Below, piece after piece: positions 17,944 to 28,376 of a DNA stretch of 64,000 bases. Numbering within the stretch: the stretch's first letter is position 1; each line of letters begins with the position of its first letter. Where the stretch lies: NCBI GenBank assembly GCA_902613795.1, contig CACMIP010000001.1:416087-480086 (forward strand). The letters run 5' to 3'. The notes under the pieces are model-generated. The model saw only the letters and a program-made list of their open reading frames with translations, was not told the DNA's origin and searched no databases. The stretch is from an uncultured OCS116 cluster bacterium. GTDB lineage: Bacteria > Pseudomonadota > Alphaproteobacteria > Rhizobiales > TMED25. The position numbers were made by a program, and so were the translations under genes.

Positions 17944-19401
17944 TTATGTGCCACAGAATGTTTGATATACGCGTTCTCGTGGCTCAGGTGGTATCTGGTA
18001 AGGCTTTGATTTACCATCCGCCTTGAAGGGTTCTTTTAATACCTCTAAAAAATCTCTAAAATGCTTAAAATCACCATGAGTCGCAGCGCTTATTACTCGC
18101 TCAACCTGATGATTTCTTGGTATAATTATTGGGTTAATATTTCTCATCATTGCCACAGAAGTATCCCAAGATTTACTATTTTTTTGTAATCTACTTTTCC
18201 ATTGCTTATACCAAGTTTGAAAAGATGATGTTTCATATATTATTTCTGTTGGTTTTTTACCATCACTAAGATCACGAAATGTGTTTGTAAAATCGGCATC
18301 ATTATTATGCATCCAATCTAAAAGATCTTTAATTAATATTTGGTCCTCTGGTTGATCACCAAGTAAACCGATCTTCGAACGCATCATAGTTAGCCATTTT
18401 TGTTTATAAATATCAGAAAATTTATCTATTAACTTTTCGCCCAGTTTGACAGCGTTATCTGCATTATTATCAATCAGAGGTAATAGTGCTTCAATTAATC
18501 GAGCTAAATTCCATTGAGCAATCAATGGCTGATTCATAAATGAATAACGGCCTCCCCTATCGATAGAACTAAAAAATGTATTTGGATCATAATTATCCAT
18601 AAAAGCACAAGGCCCGTAGTCAATCGTCTCACCCGAGAGGGTCATATTATCAGTATTCATTACGCCGTGTACAAATCCGACACGCATCCAATGAACAATC
18701 AAATCAGATTGTTTCTGCATCACATTTTCAATAAGACCAACTGCTTTATTTGAGGAATCAAAAACCTCTGGGCAGTGTCTATTTATTGTATAATCCAGTA
18801 ATGATTTTAGGAGCCCCTCATCTTTTTGGTTGGCTGCAAACTCAAAAGTTCCGACCCTGATATGAGAACTTGCAATGCGCGTTAATATTGATCCAGGTAA
18901 TAAAGCTTCGCGTCTTACTTCTTGGCCGGTGGTTATAATTGCGAGACTTCTTGTCGTTGGAATACCTAAATGATACATTGCCTCTGAAATGAGGTACTCG
19001 CGTATCATTGGACCGAGCGCCGCTCTGCCGTCTCCACTTCTTGAGTATGGAGTTTTTCCTGATCCTTTTAATTGGATATCGAGTCGTATTCCATTGGGCG
19101 TAATATGTTCCCCAAGAAGATGAGCCCGGCCATCTCCTAGCATGGTGAAATATCCAAATTGATGGCCTGCATAGGCCTGCGACAGTGGTGTTGATCCATC
19201 AGGTAGTTCATTCCCAGAAAATAGTTTTGAAAGTTTTTTTTGTGTGGTTGAGGTCAAATTAAGGCCAATTTCCTGAGCAAGGTCATAGTTAATATGAACA
19301 ATCATGGGATTTTGGACACGTTCGGGTCGTTGTTTCACAAAGAATTGTTTTGGCAAGCCAGTATACGTTGTATCAAAATTAAAGTTAAATACGTTGGTCA
19401 T
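17944..19401 (-). CDS. selO: SelO family protein adenylyltransferase (pseudokinase)
   Basis: SelO AMPylates proteins and is tied to redox stress responses in bacteria and mitochondria. Visible: YAGHQFGYFTMLGDGRAHLLGE, QLKGSGKTPYSRSGDGRAALGPMIREY, VHGVMNTDNM and DYGPCAFMD, the inverted ATP site of the family. A cysteine lies third from the C-terminus (FCGT), the position of Sec or Cys in SelO. I use ATG 19401 (MTNVFNF), 1 nt after the DUF2237 stop, giving 485 aa; an upstream in-frame start would overlap that gene. Ends in a triple TAA. Confidence 0.93.
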   Translation of the reverse strand: MTNVFNFNFDTTYTGLPKQFFVKQRPERVQNPMIVHINYDLAQEIGLNLTSTTQKKLSKLFSGNELPDGSTPLSQAYAGHQFGYFTMLGDGRAHLLGEHITPNGIRLDIQLKGSGKTPYSRSGDGRAALGPMIREYLISEAMYHLGIPTTRSLAIITTGQEVRREALLPGSILTRIASSHIRVGTFEFAANQKDEGLLKSLLDYTINRHCPEVFDSSNKAVGLIENVMQKQSDLIVHWMRVGFVHGVMNTDNMTLSGETIDYGPCAFMDNYDPNTFFSSIDRGGRYSFMNQPLIAQWNLARLIEALLPLIDNNADNAVKLGEKLIDKFSDIYKQKWLTMMRSKIGLLGDQPEDQILIKDLLDWMHNNDADFTNTFRDLSDGKKPTEIIYETSSFQTWYKQWKSRLQKNSKSWDTSVAMMRNINPIIIPRNHQVERVISAATHGDFKHFRDFLEVLKEPFKADGKSKPYQIPPEPRERVYQTFCGT

Positions 19402-19402
19402 G

Positions 19403-19783
19403 TTAATGTGCAGGGTTGATTGCAAATTCTTTTAATATATTAAGTTGAACATACTTGAGGGCCGCTTCATCACAGGCCTCTAGAATCACAGCTGGTGCTA
19501 CCCCTTCCTCCCATGCCTCTTTCCATCTCAAAGCACAAAGGCACCACCTATCCCCTGGTAATAAACCAGGGAAATTATATTCCGGTCTAGGGGTTGAAAG
19601 ATCATTACCACGACTTTTTGAAAACTCTAAAAATCCAGCCGTAACCTCAGCGCAAATAACATGGCTACCAAGGTCGGTATCGTCTGTTCGACAAAATCCA
19701 TCTCTAAAATATCCAGTTTTTGGGGCATGGCAGCATGATTGTAGCACTCCACCCAAAACATTTTTTTTAATCTCTCTACTCAT
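19403..19783 (-). CDS. DUF2237 family protein
   Basis: A 126-aa protein of the DUF2237 family, recognised by [41 protein letters not shown] and [24 protein letters not shown]. Function unknown; several cysteines (CC near 17-18, C31, C44, C80, C82) and the absence of a signal peptide suggest a cytoplasmic, possibly redox- or metal-related protein. It is 1 nt upstream of selO, so coupled translation and a shared role are plausible inferences. Confidence 0.85.
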   Translation of the reverse strand: MSREIKKNVLGGVLQSCCHAPKTGYFRDGFCRTDDTDLGSHVICAEVTAGFLEFSKSRGNDLSTPRPEYNFPGLLPGDRWCLCALRWKEAWEEGVAPAVILEACDEAALKYVQLNILKEFAINPAH

Positions 19784-19836
19784 ATATTCACATTCTTTGC
19801 TTGCACAGCATTATACGACGTTATTTATGACTCAAA

Positions 19837-19926
19837 TGGCGGAGAGAGAGGGATTCGAACCCTCGATAGTATTGCTACTATACACGCGTTCCAGGCGTGC
19901 GCCTTAAACCACTCGGCCACCTCTCC
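19837..19926 (-). tRNA. tRNA-Ser (anticodon GGA)
   Basis: Class II tRNA of 90 nt with encoded CCA. Acceptor GGAGAGG pairs with TCTCTCC, D-arm GCCGAGTGGTTTAAGGC, anticodon loop CTGGAAC giving GGA, a long variable arm pairing around TATAGTAGCAATACTAT, and T-arm GAGGGTTCGAATCCCTC. Reads UCC and UCU. Confidence 0.96.
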
Positions 19927-19935
19927 ATAATCAAA

Positions 19936-20799
19936 TTATTCCATAGATATTTTTCTACATGATTTTGGCAAATCAGACAACAACATCCATTTACGTATTT
20001 TTGTTGAGTTTGATTCAAAAAGCTTATCTTTTTTCATCCAAAAATCTAATTCGCTCCCGCAGCCACTTGAATTATTCACATCAGCTTGATTAATACATAG
20101 CTCTGAATTTTTTGGGCAACTCAATCTGACATGAAAATGATTGTAATGACCAGCCCATGGGCGCATCTTTTTTAGCCAATCCATATCATTCTTCTCTTCT
20201 GCCATCACACATAGTTCTTTCTTGATTAATGGGTTAACAAAAATTCTCGTTACCCTATCGTCTTTTGTTGCTATTTTTAGTAAATCATAATGATAATCTG
20301 ACCATAAATCCTCATTTATTTCCCTTTGATTTGGCGAAAGAACGGACCTTGGTTTGAATGTTTCAAGCTCAAACCTGTTCATTGCTAAGTCTGGTTTTCT
20401 TTCATAAAAAATATCGACATCCAGACCCGTCTGATGGCTTTTATGGCCATAAGGCATCGGTCCACCTCTTGGCATTGATAAATCTCCCAGAATAAGACCA
20501 TTTCCATGAGTCTCAAATACCTCTTTTGATGTATTTTTTATATAGCTTATTAGATTTGGATGACCCCAAAATCTATTCCTTGATGGTTTTAGCGCCTCAT
20601 AGTGACGACTGTGGTTTGGTAAGTATTCAGCTCCAGCTAAACAACCTTTTGAGTAGGAGCCAATGCTCTTTGCTTCAGAATTAGTTTCCGTTCTTATCTT
20701 GAAGAATATTTCACTTGCATATTCTTTTGATAAGACCAGGTTTATGTCAAATAAAAAAATTAGAATAAATAAGATGAGTTTGGTAGAAAAGCTTGTCAT
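19936..20799 (-). CDS. mepA: Penicillin-insensitive murein endopeptidase
   Basis: Periplasmic LAS-family zinc metallopeptidase that cuts D-Ala-meso-DAP cross-links in peptidoglycan. Metal ligands lie in GPMPYGHKSHQTGLDVDIF and in AGHYNHFHVRLSCP; GSYSKGCLAGAEYLP is the family N-terminal block. From ATG 20799 the protein is 287 aa with a signal peptide of about 24 residues; a longer frame to 20874 would overlap lepA and bury the signal. The gap to lepA is 16 nt. Confidence 0.9.
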   Translation of the reverse strand: MTSFSTKLILFILIFLFDINLVLSKEYASEIFFKIRTETNSEAKSIGSYSKGCLAGAEYLPNHSRHYEALKPSRNRFWGHPNLISYIKNTSKEVFETHGNGLILGDLSMPRGGPMPYGHKSHQTGLDVDIFYERKPDLAMNRFELETFKPRSVLSPNQREINEDLWSDYHYDLLKIATKDDRVTRIFVNPLIKKELCVMAEEKNDMDWLKKMRPWAGHYNHFHVRLSCPKNSELCINQADVNNSSGCGSELDFWMKKDKLFESNSTKIRKWMLLSDLPKSCRKISME

Positions 20800-20815
20800 C
20801 AGGGCAGATCTAAGT

Positions 20816-22642
20816 TTAATAATCAGCTTTAAGCGCTGCAATAAAGGCTTCTTGGGGAATCTCAACTTTTCCATATTTTCTCATTTTCTTTTTACCTTTC
20901 TTTTGCTTTTCAAGCAGCTTCCGTTTACGTGTCACGTCTCCACCGTAACATTTTGCTGTTACATCCTTTCTAACCGCAGATATCGTCTCCCTTGCTATAA
21001 CCTTCCCGCCAATAGCTGCCTGTAATGGTATTTTGAATAAATGTCGTGGAATTAAATCCTTTAGTTTTTCTATTATAATCCTTCCCCGGTTTTCAGCAAC
21101 ACTTCTGTGAACAATCATTGCCAATGCGTCAACTGACTCTTCATTAACTAAAATCTGCATTTTAACGAGATCAGACGCGTCGTAATTTGCTATTGAATAA
21201 TCAAAGCTGGCGTATCCTTTTGAGATAGATTTTAATTTATCATAAAAATCAAAAACAACCTCATTCAATGGAATTTGATATGTGATTACAGCACGGTTAC
21301 CTGAGAAATTAAGCTCCTTTTGCACTCCCCTTCTTTCCTCGCAAAGCTTCAATATTGCACCAAGATATTCCTCAGGTACAATAATTGATGCATCAATCCA
21401 AGGCTCTTCAATTTTTGCTATTCTTTCTTGGGGTGGTAAATCAACGGGATTATGTAACTCGATTACATTACTGTCTGTCGTATGCACCTTATAAATTACG
21501 CTTGGTGCAGTTGTAACCAGATCAATATTATATTCTCTATCAATTCTTTCACAAATAATTTCGAGGTGAAGTAGGCCTAAAAAACCACACCTATAGCCTA
21601 ACCCTAAAGCAGCTGATGTTTCTTTCTCATATTGAAAGCTTGCGTCATTGAGGCTTAACTTTTCTATTGCATCTCTTAAACCTTCAAAATCTGACGTATC
21701 CTGTGGGTATAGACCACAGAAAACTACGGGCTGTGAGGGCTTGAAACCGTCCAGAGCAGCAATATCTTGTGCCTTTGCATCAGTAATAGTATCTCCAACC
21801 CTCATATCCGATACTTGCTTTATGGATGCTGTAAAAAAACCAATCTCACCTGGACCAAGCTCATCAAGCATTTTTTGTTTCGGCTGAAACACGCCAATTC
21901 TTTCTATCTGATATGTTGCGGCGTTGGATAAGAGTTTAATTTTCTGCCCTTTTTTTATTGATCCATCATAAACTCTTACCAAAACAACAACACCTAGGTA
22001 AGTATCATACCAAGAATCAACAAGTAGCGCTTTTGTTGTCTGGCTTACATCACCTGAGGGGGGCGGTAGCTTCTCTGTCACCTTTTCAAGCAGATCATTG
22101 ATACCGAAACCTGTTTTTGCTGAAATTTCAATCGCATCACTTGTATCTAAACCTATTACGTCTTCAATTTGTGCTTTAACCCTTTCTGGATCGGCAGCTG
22201 GTAGGTCTACCTTGTTTAAAACAACTAAAATTTCATGATTATTCGCAATAGACTGATAAACATTAGCAAGTGTCTGTGCTTCCACCCCTTGACTTGCGTC
22301 AACTACCAATATGGATCCTTCACAAGCCGCAAGTGATCTATTAACCTCATATGCGAAATCTACATGACCTGGTGTATCTATGATGTTTAGTGTAAATTCT
22401 TCATTTTTATTACTCTTGTATTTCAAGCTAACCGACTGTGCTTTGATTGTTATGCCTCGTTCTCTCTCAAGTTCCATTGAGTCAAGTACCTGATCCTTCA
22501 TTTCTCTTTGTTCAAGCCCACCTGTTATTTGAATCAACCTATCAGCGAGCGTCGATTTGCCATGATCTATATGAGCAATTATCGAAAAATTTCTGATTTT
22601 TGATAAATTATGCATGTTATCTGAACTTTTTTGGGAATCCAT
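20816..22642 (-). CDS. lepA: Elongation factor 4 (LepA)
   Basis: Ribosome-associated translational GTPase. G1 AHIDHGKST near residue 22, G3 DTPGHVDF, G4 [10 protein letters not shown], followed by EF-G-like domains and the LepA-specific C-terminal domain with [20 protein letters not shown] close to the end. 608 aa is close to the usual ~600. It starts 2 nt after pheT ends, so the order IF3-L35-L20-PheS-PheT-LepA-MepA may be largely co-transcribed. Confidence 0.97.
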   Translation of the reverse strand: MDSQKSSDNMHNLSKIRNFSIIAHIDHGKSTLADRLIQITGGLEQREMKDQVLDSMELERERGITIKAQSVSLKYKSNKNEEFTLNIIDTPGHVDFAYEVNRSLAACEGSILVVDASQGVEAQTLANVYQSIANNHEILVVLNKVDLPAADPERVKAQIEDVIGLDTSDAIEISAKTGFGINDLLEKVTEKLPPPSGDVSQTTKALLVDSWYDTYLGVVVLVRVYDGSIKKGQKIKLLSNAATYQIERIGVFQPKQKMLDELGPGEIGFFTASIKQVSDMRVGDTITDAKAQDIAALDGFKPSQPVVFCGLYPQDTSDFEGLRDAIEKLSLNDASFQYEKETSAALGLGYRCGFLGLLHLEIICERIDREYNIDLVTTAPSVIYKVHTTDSNVIELHNPVDLPPQERIAKIEEPWIDASIIVPEEYLGAILKLCEERRGVQKELNFSGNRAVITYQIPLNEVVFDFYDKLKSISKGYASFDYSIANYDASDLVKMQILVNEESVDALAMIVHRSVAENRGRIIIEKLKDLIPRHLFKIPLQAAIGGKVIARETISAVRKDVTAKCYGGDVTRKRKLLEKQKKGKKKMRKYGKVEIPQEAFIAALKADY

Positions 22643-22644
22643 AT

Positions 22645-25053
22645 CTAAGATCTAATTTCAGCTTCGAATTTATTTCCTACTTCAGATATAATCATTCTTG
22701 ATATTTCTTCAATTTCGAGATCTGTTAGTGTCTTTTCATATGATTGAATTATAACATTGATCCCAATTGATTTCTTATTTTTCGGTATATTTTTCCCAGA
22801 ATAAATGTCAAATATTTTAATATCTTCAATCATAGTATTTTTAATTCTTTTTATTACGTTAAGAATCTCTTGGGCTTTTGTATCTTTATCCACTATAAAA
22901 GCAAAATCGCGGCTTACCGGCATAAAGTTACTTATTGTAAATCCAGGTCTTACTCTTAACTTATTTCTTGTTTTTGATGATATTTTACCAAGGAATATCT
23001 CGAAAGCAAAGATTGGGGTGTCTATGTCAAGGTCACTTAAAATAGTTGGATGAATTTCACCAAAATGACCTAATATGTTCATTGGGCCCTGTCTTATAAC
23101 CCCTGACTTACCTGGATGATAGTATTTGGGGGCATCTTGAGTAATTTTGTAATTACTATCATCTATACCTTCAGATCTTAAAATTGCAATTATATCCTCT
23201 TTAGCATCAAATGAGTCATAATCTCGTGAATTACCTCTCCAGTCACCATTTCCTCCATGTGAGATTGCTTTGCCAAGCCTAACGCCGGATGCAAACTCAA
23301 ATTGATCTTCGGGATTAACTCCACTGTAACAATTACTCACCTCAAATAGAGATATATCTTTTTGACCTTTATCTAAATTTCTTTTAACTGATAAAAGCAG
23401 ACTTGGCATCAAAAGCTGTCGCATGACATTCAACTCCATTGATATGGGATTTAGAAGACGCAAATCATCATTAACTTGATAAAAAAGTTTTGCAATTTTA
23501 TCCGAAATAAATGAGTAGCTAACTGTTTCCATCATCCCCCTGCTAGCCAATATCCTTTTTATATTAAATCTAATTTTTTGCGCCCTATTTATCTTCTTAG
23601 ATGCTACGCCAACAGATTTTTTGAGAGGAATTGGCTTTATATTGTCAGTTCCCTTGATACGCATGATTTCTTCAACAATGCACGCATTCTCAGAAATATC
23701 ATGTCTCCATGATGGTACGGTGATTTCAATTTTCTTATTTTTTTCTGATAATGAAAATCCTAACCCTGTAAGTATCTGATTTATATCAGATTTTTTAAAG
23801 GATACACCGAGTAGCCTTGATACTTCATCCAAATTAAAATTTATCTTTTCTTGACGATTCAGGGGCTTTCCCACTGATTTTATATTTGATATTTCGCCAC
23901 CACATATTTCCTTTATCATCTCAACGGCCTTATCCAAACCACTGTTATTGAATCCGCTATCTATCCCTCTCTCATTTCTATATCTCGCGTCGGAGTTGAT
24001 GTTTAACTCCCTGCCAGTATCCGCGATATTAATTTTGTCCCAAACTGCACTTTCGACTAAGACGTTCACAGTATCCATATTACAGCCAGTTCTTTTTCCA
24101 CCGATAATACCTGCGATTGACTCCGGATTATTATCATCTGAGAAAATTGTATGAGATCGACTGAGGTTATACTCTTTGTCATCGAGTGCAAGAATCCTCT
24201 CGCCAGCTTTTGCTTTTCGAATCTCTAAGCCCTTATTGATTTTATCATAATCAAATACATGCAAAGGACGATTCAAATCATATGTTAGATAATTTGTTAC
24301 ATCAACAAGCGCATTAATCGATCTTAATCCTATTGCCTCTAACCTGTTCTTCAACCATTTTGGTGACTCGCAATTTTTTATATTTTTAATTAATCTAAAG
24401 CTTGCATATATATTATTTTCGACATCTTTATTTATTTTTATCTTTTTTTGAATATCATACTTTCCAATAATCTTTGTCGCTTTCAGGGGCTTTAATTTTC
24501 CGATATTCGCTGCGCTTAGATCGCGCGCAATACCTCTCACACCGAGTGCATCTGACCTGTTAGGTGTTATGGATATTTCAATTACGGGGTCTGACTTATT
24601 AATTTGATCGTAAATATTATTACCAATTTGAGATTTTGGATCTAGCTCCAATATACCATCATGCTCATCAGAAAGTGACAATTCTCTCTCAGAAAGTAGC
24701 ATTCCACTTGACTTGACACCTCGGATCTTTGTGGCTTGTAAGGTCATTGATAGTCCTGGAATGTAAGAGCCTTCTGGAGCAAAAACCGCTTTCATACCTT
24801 CTTTGACGTTATTAGCCCCACAAACCACATCCTGTATTCCGTTTATAGTATTTAAAGTACAAATTTTTAACTTATCAGCATCCGGATGTTTTTTTATGCT
24901 TGAAATCTCACAGATGGTAAAATCTTTGTAAATCTCAGATGGATCAAAAACATCCTCTACTTCGAGACCAATCATATTTAATTTATCGCAGATCTCATCC
25001 AAACCTGCATTTGTGGTAAGATGGTCTTTTAGCCATGATAGTGTGAATTTCAT
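22645..25053 (-). CDS. pheT: Phenylalanyl-tRNA synthetase beta subunit
   Basis: Large subunit of the (alpha-beta)2 enzyme charging tRNA-Phe. 802 aa: N-terminal tRNA-binding OB fold (about 40-150, [18 protein letters not shown]), B3/B4 editing region ([18 protein letters not shown]), B5, catalytic-like core, and a C-terminal anticodon-binding FDX-ACB domain. All regions are continuous. Its ATG overlaps the pheS TGA by 4 nt. Confidence 0.96.
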   Translation of the reverse strand: MKFTLSWLKDHLTTNAGLDEICDKLNMIGLEVEDVFDPSEIYKDFTICEISSIKKHPDADKLKICTLNTINGIQDVVCGANNVKEGMKAVFAPEGSYIPGLSMTLQATKIRGVKSSGMLLSERELSLSDEHDGILELDPKSQIGNNIYDQINKSDPVIEISITPNRSDALGVRGIARDLSAANIGKLKPLKATKIIGKYDIQKKIKINKDVENNIYASFRLIKNIKNCESPKWLKNRLEAIGLRSINALVDVTNYLTYDLNRPLHVFDYDKINKGLEIRKAKAGERILALDDKEYNLSRSHTIFSDDNNPESIAGIIGGKRTGCNMDTVNVLVESAVWDKINIADTGRELNINSDARYRNERGIDSGFNNSGLDKAVEMIKEICGGEISNIKSVGKPLNRQEKINFNLDEVSRLLGVSFKKSDINQILTGLGFSLSEKNKKIEITVPSWRHDISENACIVEEIMRIKGTDNIKPIPLKKSVGVASKKINRAQKIRFNIKRILASRGMMETVSYSFISDKIAKLFYQVNDDLRLLNPISMELNVMRQLLMPSLLLSVKRNLDKGQKDISLFEVSNCYSGVNPEDQFEFASGVRLGKAISHGGNGDWRGNSRDYDSFDAKEDIIAILRSEGIDDSNYKITQDAPKYYHPGKSGVIRQGPMNILGHFGEIHPTILSDLDIDTPIFAFEIFLGKISSKTRNKLRVRPGFTISNFMPVSRDFAFIVDKDTKAQEILNVIKRIKNTMIEDIKIFDIYSGKNIPKNKKSIGINVIIQSYEKTLTDLEIEEISRMIISEVGNKFEAEIRS

Positions 25054-26138
25054 TCAGATAGTCCCCTTGATAGAGACGGTATATCAAGTGCCCGAAAACC
25101 ATAATGCCTGAGCCAACGTAGATCTGAGTCAAAAAAAGACCGGAGATCTGTCATGCCATATTTTAGCATAGCCAAGCGATCTATACCCAATCCGAAGGCA
25201 AATCCTTTATATTTACTTGGATCTAAATTAACATTTCTTAATACCTGCGGATGGACCATTCCGCTCCCTAAAACTTCTAGCCAGTCACTGCCTTCCCCGA
25301 CAATTAAACGATTTTTATCCTTTTGACATGCAATATCAACTTCTAGAGATGGCTCTGTGAATGGGAAATAACTTGGCCTGAGTCTCATCTTTATATTTTC
25401 AACTTCAAAAAAAGCTTTGCAAAACTCTTCTAAGCACCATTTAAGCTGACCCATATTTGCATCTTGATCTATCACTAAGCCCTCAACCTGATGGAACATT
25501 GGTGTGTGTGTTTGGTCAGAGTCAGATCTATATGTTCTACCCGGTGCTATAATTCTTATTGGTGGCTCCTCTCGCATCATTGTCCTGATCTGAACTGGAC
25601 TCGTGTGGGTTCTGAGTAGCCTCGAATTGCCATCTTTTCCCGGTAGATAAAAAGTATCAACCATCTGCCTAGCAGGATGACTTTCTGGTATATTTAAAGA
25701 GTTAAAGTTGTGATGTTCATCTTCAATATCAGGTCCTTCAGCTATGTTAAAACCCATATCTGAAAATATTTCAATTATCTCTTCGGTAACCTGACTAATG
25801 GGGTGAATTTTACCGTTTTCAAGATTAGTATTTGTCAGTGGAAGAGTAACATCTATAACGTCTTGGCTTATTTTTTTTGTGATCTCCGCTTGCTGCAAAG
25901 CTGATTTACAGATTTCAATTTCGTCAGTGATTTGTCTCTTAAGCGCATTTACCTGCTCGCCAAAATCCTTACGGACCTCAATTGTTTGTGATGAAATATT
26001 CTTTAAAAGTGATGTAATAGCACCTTTTTTTCCAAGTGCAGACACTCTTATATTATCAAGTTGATCCAATGACTTGATATCATTGATCTCTTTCAATAGC
26101 TTAACTCGGAGATTTGAGATGTCTGGGAATTTACTCAT
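25050..26138 (-). CDS. pheS: Phenylalanyl-tRNA synthetase alpha subunit
   Basis: Catalytic subunit with class II motifs: motif 1 region HPARQMVDTFYLP, motif 2 APGRTYRSDSDQTHTPMFHQVEGL and motif 3 GFAFGLGIDRLAMLKYG. N-terminal coiled coil spans about 1-90. I choose ATG 26138 (MSKFPDIS), giving 362 aa; an in-frame TTG six codons earlier is less likely. Preceded by rplT after a 72-nt spacer; pheT overlaps by 4 nt. Confidence 0.96.
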   Translation of the reverse strand: MSKFPDISNLRVKLLKEINDIKSLDQLDNIRVSALGKKGAITSLLKNISSQTIEVRKDFGEQVNALKRQITDEIEICKSALQQAEITKKISQDVIDVTLPLTNTNLENGKIHPISQVTEEIIEIFSDMGFNIAEGPDIEDEHHNFNSLNIPESHPARQMVDTFYLPGKDGNSRLLRTHTSPVQIRTMMREEPPIRIIAPGRTYRSDSDQTHTPMFHQVEGLVIDQDANMGQLKWCLEEFCKAFFEVENIKMRLRPSYFPFTEPSLEVDIACQKDKNRLIVGEGSDWLEVLGSGMVHPQVLRNVNLDPSKYKGFAFGLGIDRLAMLKYGMTDLRSFFDSDLRWLRHYGFRALDIPSLSRGLSE

Positions 26139-26210
26139 ACGCAAGGTACCTATCAATTATTTTATAATAGAAATATTACGACATTTAGATAAATGAATGG
26201 TAAATAGAAA

Positions 26211-26567
26211 CTACTTAAGTTCTGCCTGAACCTTGCTCAGTATCTCCATAAATGCTTGCGGTTCATTAACAGCAAGATCAGCTAAAATCTTTCTATCGAT
26301 GCTAATTCCGGCCTTTTTTAAACCATGCATAAAAGTTGAATAGCGCATACCATGTTCTCTGACCATTGCATTTATGCGCTGGATCCACAAACTTCTAAAG
26401 TCTCTTTTTCTAACTTTTCTATCTCTATAGGCATATTGTGCTGCTTTTTCTACAGCTTGCTTTGCTACACGGATTGTATTCTTTCTTCTACCATAATACC
26501 CTTTTGCTTTTGACAAAACTTTTGCATGTCGAGCATGTGATGTTACGCCTCTTTTAACTCTCGCCAT
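26211..26567 (-). CDS. rplT: Large ribosomal subunit protein bL20
   Basis: 118-aa rRNA-binding protein needed early in 50S assembly, starting [31 protein letters not shown], the invariant N-terminus, with [21 protein letters not shown] in the globular part. Ten nt downstream of rpmI. In E. coli L20 represses its own operon through rpmI-leader RNA; the 100-nt gap between infC and rpmI showed no structure I could assign to that. Confidence 0.97.
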   Translation of the reverse strand: MARVKRGVTSHARHAKVLSKAKGYYGRRKNTIRVAKQAVEKAAQYAYRDRKVRKRDFRSLWIQRINAMVREHGMRYSTFMHGLKKAGISIDRKILADLAVNEPQAFMEILSKVQAELK

Positions 26568-26577
26568 CTATTCTATC

Positions 26578-26775
26578 CTAATTATATGGTAAAAACTGCT
26601 TAACAATCTTTTGATCAGCTTCGGCTAATACCGACATTCCTCGGGCATTTCGAATAAATTTATTAGTTCTTTTAATCATGCCATGTCGTTTCCCTGCTTG
26701 GGCACACATTATCTTGCCACTTTTTGTGACCTTAAATCTTTTCTTTGCACCAGATTTTGTTTTTAGCTTTGGCAT
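26578..26775 (-). CDS. rpmI: Large ribosomal subunit protein bL35
   Basis: 65-aa basic protein, [22 protein letters not shown]...[17 protein letters not shown], standard bL35. Preceded by a GAGAG-type ribosome site. Lies between infC and rplT in the canonical infC-rpmI-rplT order; separated from infC by 100 nt of very AT-rich DNA in which I see no gene. Confidence 0.97.
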   Translation of the reverse strand: MPKLKTKSGAKKRFKVTKSGKIMCAQAGKRHGMIKRTNKFIRNARGMSVLAEADQKIVKQFLPYN

Positions 26776-26875
26776 TTTCTCTCAGGTTTTTTTTGAATTA
26801 ATAAACTATGAGACTTTATAGGCTAGGTAAGAACTATTTACAACAGAAAAATAAAAAATATTTGATTAAAAATAT

Positions 26876-27418
26876 TTATTTTGGTGCCAACACCATGATG
26901 ATTTGCCGTCCTTCAAACTTTGGCTCAAGCTCAACTTTCGCAAACTCATCTGTATCATTTTTTATGCGATCAAAAAGTTTTACACCAAGCTCCGAATGCG
27001 ACATCTCTCTCCCGCGAAACATAAGCGATATCTTAACTTTATCTCCGAATTCTGTGAATTTTTTCATATTTTTTAACTTTACTTCATAGTCATGTGTGTC
27101 GATGTTGGGACGCATCTTGATCTCCTTAACACCGATTACCTTCTGCTTCTTTTTGGCTTCAGCAGCTTTCTTCTGGGCTTGATACTTAAACTTACCATAA
27201 TCCATTATTTTACATACTGGTAAGTCTGTATTTGGGGAAATTTCTACAAGGTCTAGTGAAAATTTTTCAGCCTCTTGCAAACCAATATCTAGAGTTACTT
27301 CACCATAATTTTCGCTGTTTGGTCCTATAAGTCTTATATTTCCTGCGTCTATCAAGTTATTTATTTTATGTGCAGGCTCAGTTTTTTTTCTTGCGAAATC
27401 TTCTGTTCTTCTGGCTAT
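26876..27418 (-). CDS. infC: Translation initiation factor IF-3 with ATA start codon
   Basis: IF3 keeps 30S subunits free and enforces start-codon and initiator-tRNA selection. N-domain EISPNTDLPVCKIMDYGKFKYQAQKKAAEAKKK leads through the linker into the C-domain VKEIKMRPNIDTHDYEVKLK and MFRGREMSH, all conserved. Only TTG at 27355 offers a usual start, which would cut the basic N-terminal block ARRTEDFARKK and the following HKIN region. In frame upstream, before the stop at 27434-27436, the sole plausible initiator is ATA at 27418 behind TGGAGA; this gives 180 aa, the E. coli length. Rare AUU starts on infC are established as autoregulatory. Confidence 0.93.
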   Translation of the reverse strand: MARRTEDFARKKTEPAHKINNLIDAGNIRLIGPNSENYGEVTLDIGLQEAEKFSLDLVEISPNTDLPVCKIMDYGKFKYQAQKKAAEAKKKQKVIGVKEIKMRPNIDTHDYEVKLKNMKKFTEFGDKVKISLMFRGREMSHSELGVKLFDRIKNDTDEFAKVELEPKFEGRQIIMVLAPK

Positions 27419-27424
27419 TGTAAA

Positions 27425-27430
27425 TCTCCA
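27425..27430 (-). promoter_or_regulatory. Ribosome binding site that fixes the ATA start of infC
   Basis: TGGAGA on the minus strand lies 6 nt before the ATA codon at 27418. No ATG, GTG or TTG follows it in the infC frame until 21 codons into the protein. Confidence 0.7.
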
Positions 27431-27500
27431 ATTTTAGTTTTACTAAGAATTATAAATATATATAAAAATTTGGACAAATCAAATATTTATTGCGAAGTAA

Positions 27501-28373
27501 TTACCTGTTAAGCTCCTCCTTTAAAATATCCTTTAAACCCAGTTTATAATTCGGATATTTTAATTCGAGACCTAACTTTTCTTTTATTTTCTGATTTCTG
27601 ATGTACTTTGTCTCTGAGTAGAAACTTCTTGCCATTTCAGATAAGCTTGCTTCACTAAAAATAACAGGCTCTGGTGGATCTGTGTTTAATAATCTTGCCG
27701 CAAACTCAACAACATCTTGTGGGGGAGCAGGCATATCGTCCGAAATATTAAATATATCTGATTTAATATCTGAAACTGATAGCATGTAAATAATTCGAGC
27801 GATATCGGCAACATGTATTCTATTAAAAACATGCCCTTCCTTGATAATTCTCTTTGCTGTACCGTTAATCAAATTTCTAATTTGATTTCTACCTATACCA
27901 TAGATACCAGATAGCCGAAGTATATTAAGCGTGACGCCAAATTTATCACATAAATCAGTCCATTGCCTTTCTGCAAGTATTCGACTCTTCGCACGATCCG
28001 ACTGAGGATTTATCTTATATTTTTCATCTACAGATGAACCATTTGCGTCACCATAAACAGCAGTTGTTGACAGATAAATAACTCTTTTAACTGAAGTTTT
28101 TAATGCGTTGGCTATATCTTCATAATTTGACTTTAGTACAACATCCCCGTTTTTATCAGGAGCAATTGATATCAAGAGAATTTTTGAACTTGCTAATGAC
28201 TCGCTCAGATATATTTTACCTTTATTAGGATTATACTCTATTAACTCAATATTTGGATTTACTTTTTTATTTGTATCACGGGTTGTCCCTGAAGCAATCC
28301 AATTCTGATCATTAAAATATTCACAGGTCTGCAACCCTGTAAAACCAACACCAAAGCAAAATAATTTATTCAA
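27501..28373 (-). CDS. NAD(P)-binding SDR/epimerase-like protein (YeeZ-like)
   Basis: Extended short-chain dehydrogenase/epimerase-like protein, 290 aa, with the nucleotide motif FGVGFTGLQTCEYF near residue 7 (G-x-G-xx-G relaxed), VIYLSTTAVYGDANGSSVDE and the shortened active-site region RILAERQW. Substrate unknown. It follows queG with a 3-nt gap, and GST-queG-SDR is a common alphaproteobacterial trio. Confidence 0.8.
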   Translation of the reverse strand: MNKLFCFGVGFTGLQTCEYFNDQNWIASGTTRDTNKKVNPNIELIEYNPNKGKIYLSESLASSKILLISIAPDKNGDVVLKSNYEDIANALKTSVKRVIYLSTTAVYGDANGSSVDEKYKINPQSDRAKSRILAERQWTDLCDKFGVTLNILRLSGIYGIGRNQIRNLINGTAKRIIKEGHVFNRIHVADIARIIYMLSVSDIKSDIFNISDDMPAPPQDVVEFAARLLNTDPPEPVIFSEASLSEMARSFYSETKYIRNQKIKEKLGLELKYPNYKLGLKDILKEELNR

Positions 28374-28376
28374 TAT

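Noticed and set aside
19455-19907. 150-aa open frame on the plus strand
   Set aside because: Antisense to DUF2237 and tRNA-Ser; translation contains the tRNA and has no family features.
26776-26875. L20-type leader or extra gene between infC and rpmI
   Set aside because: No open frame of note and no convincing hairpin or pseudoknot could be drawn by eye.
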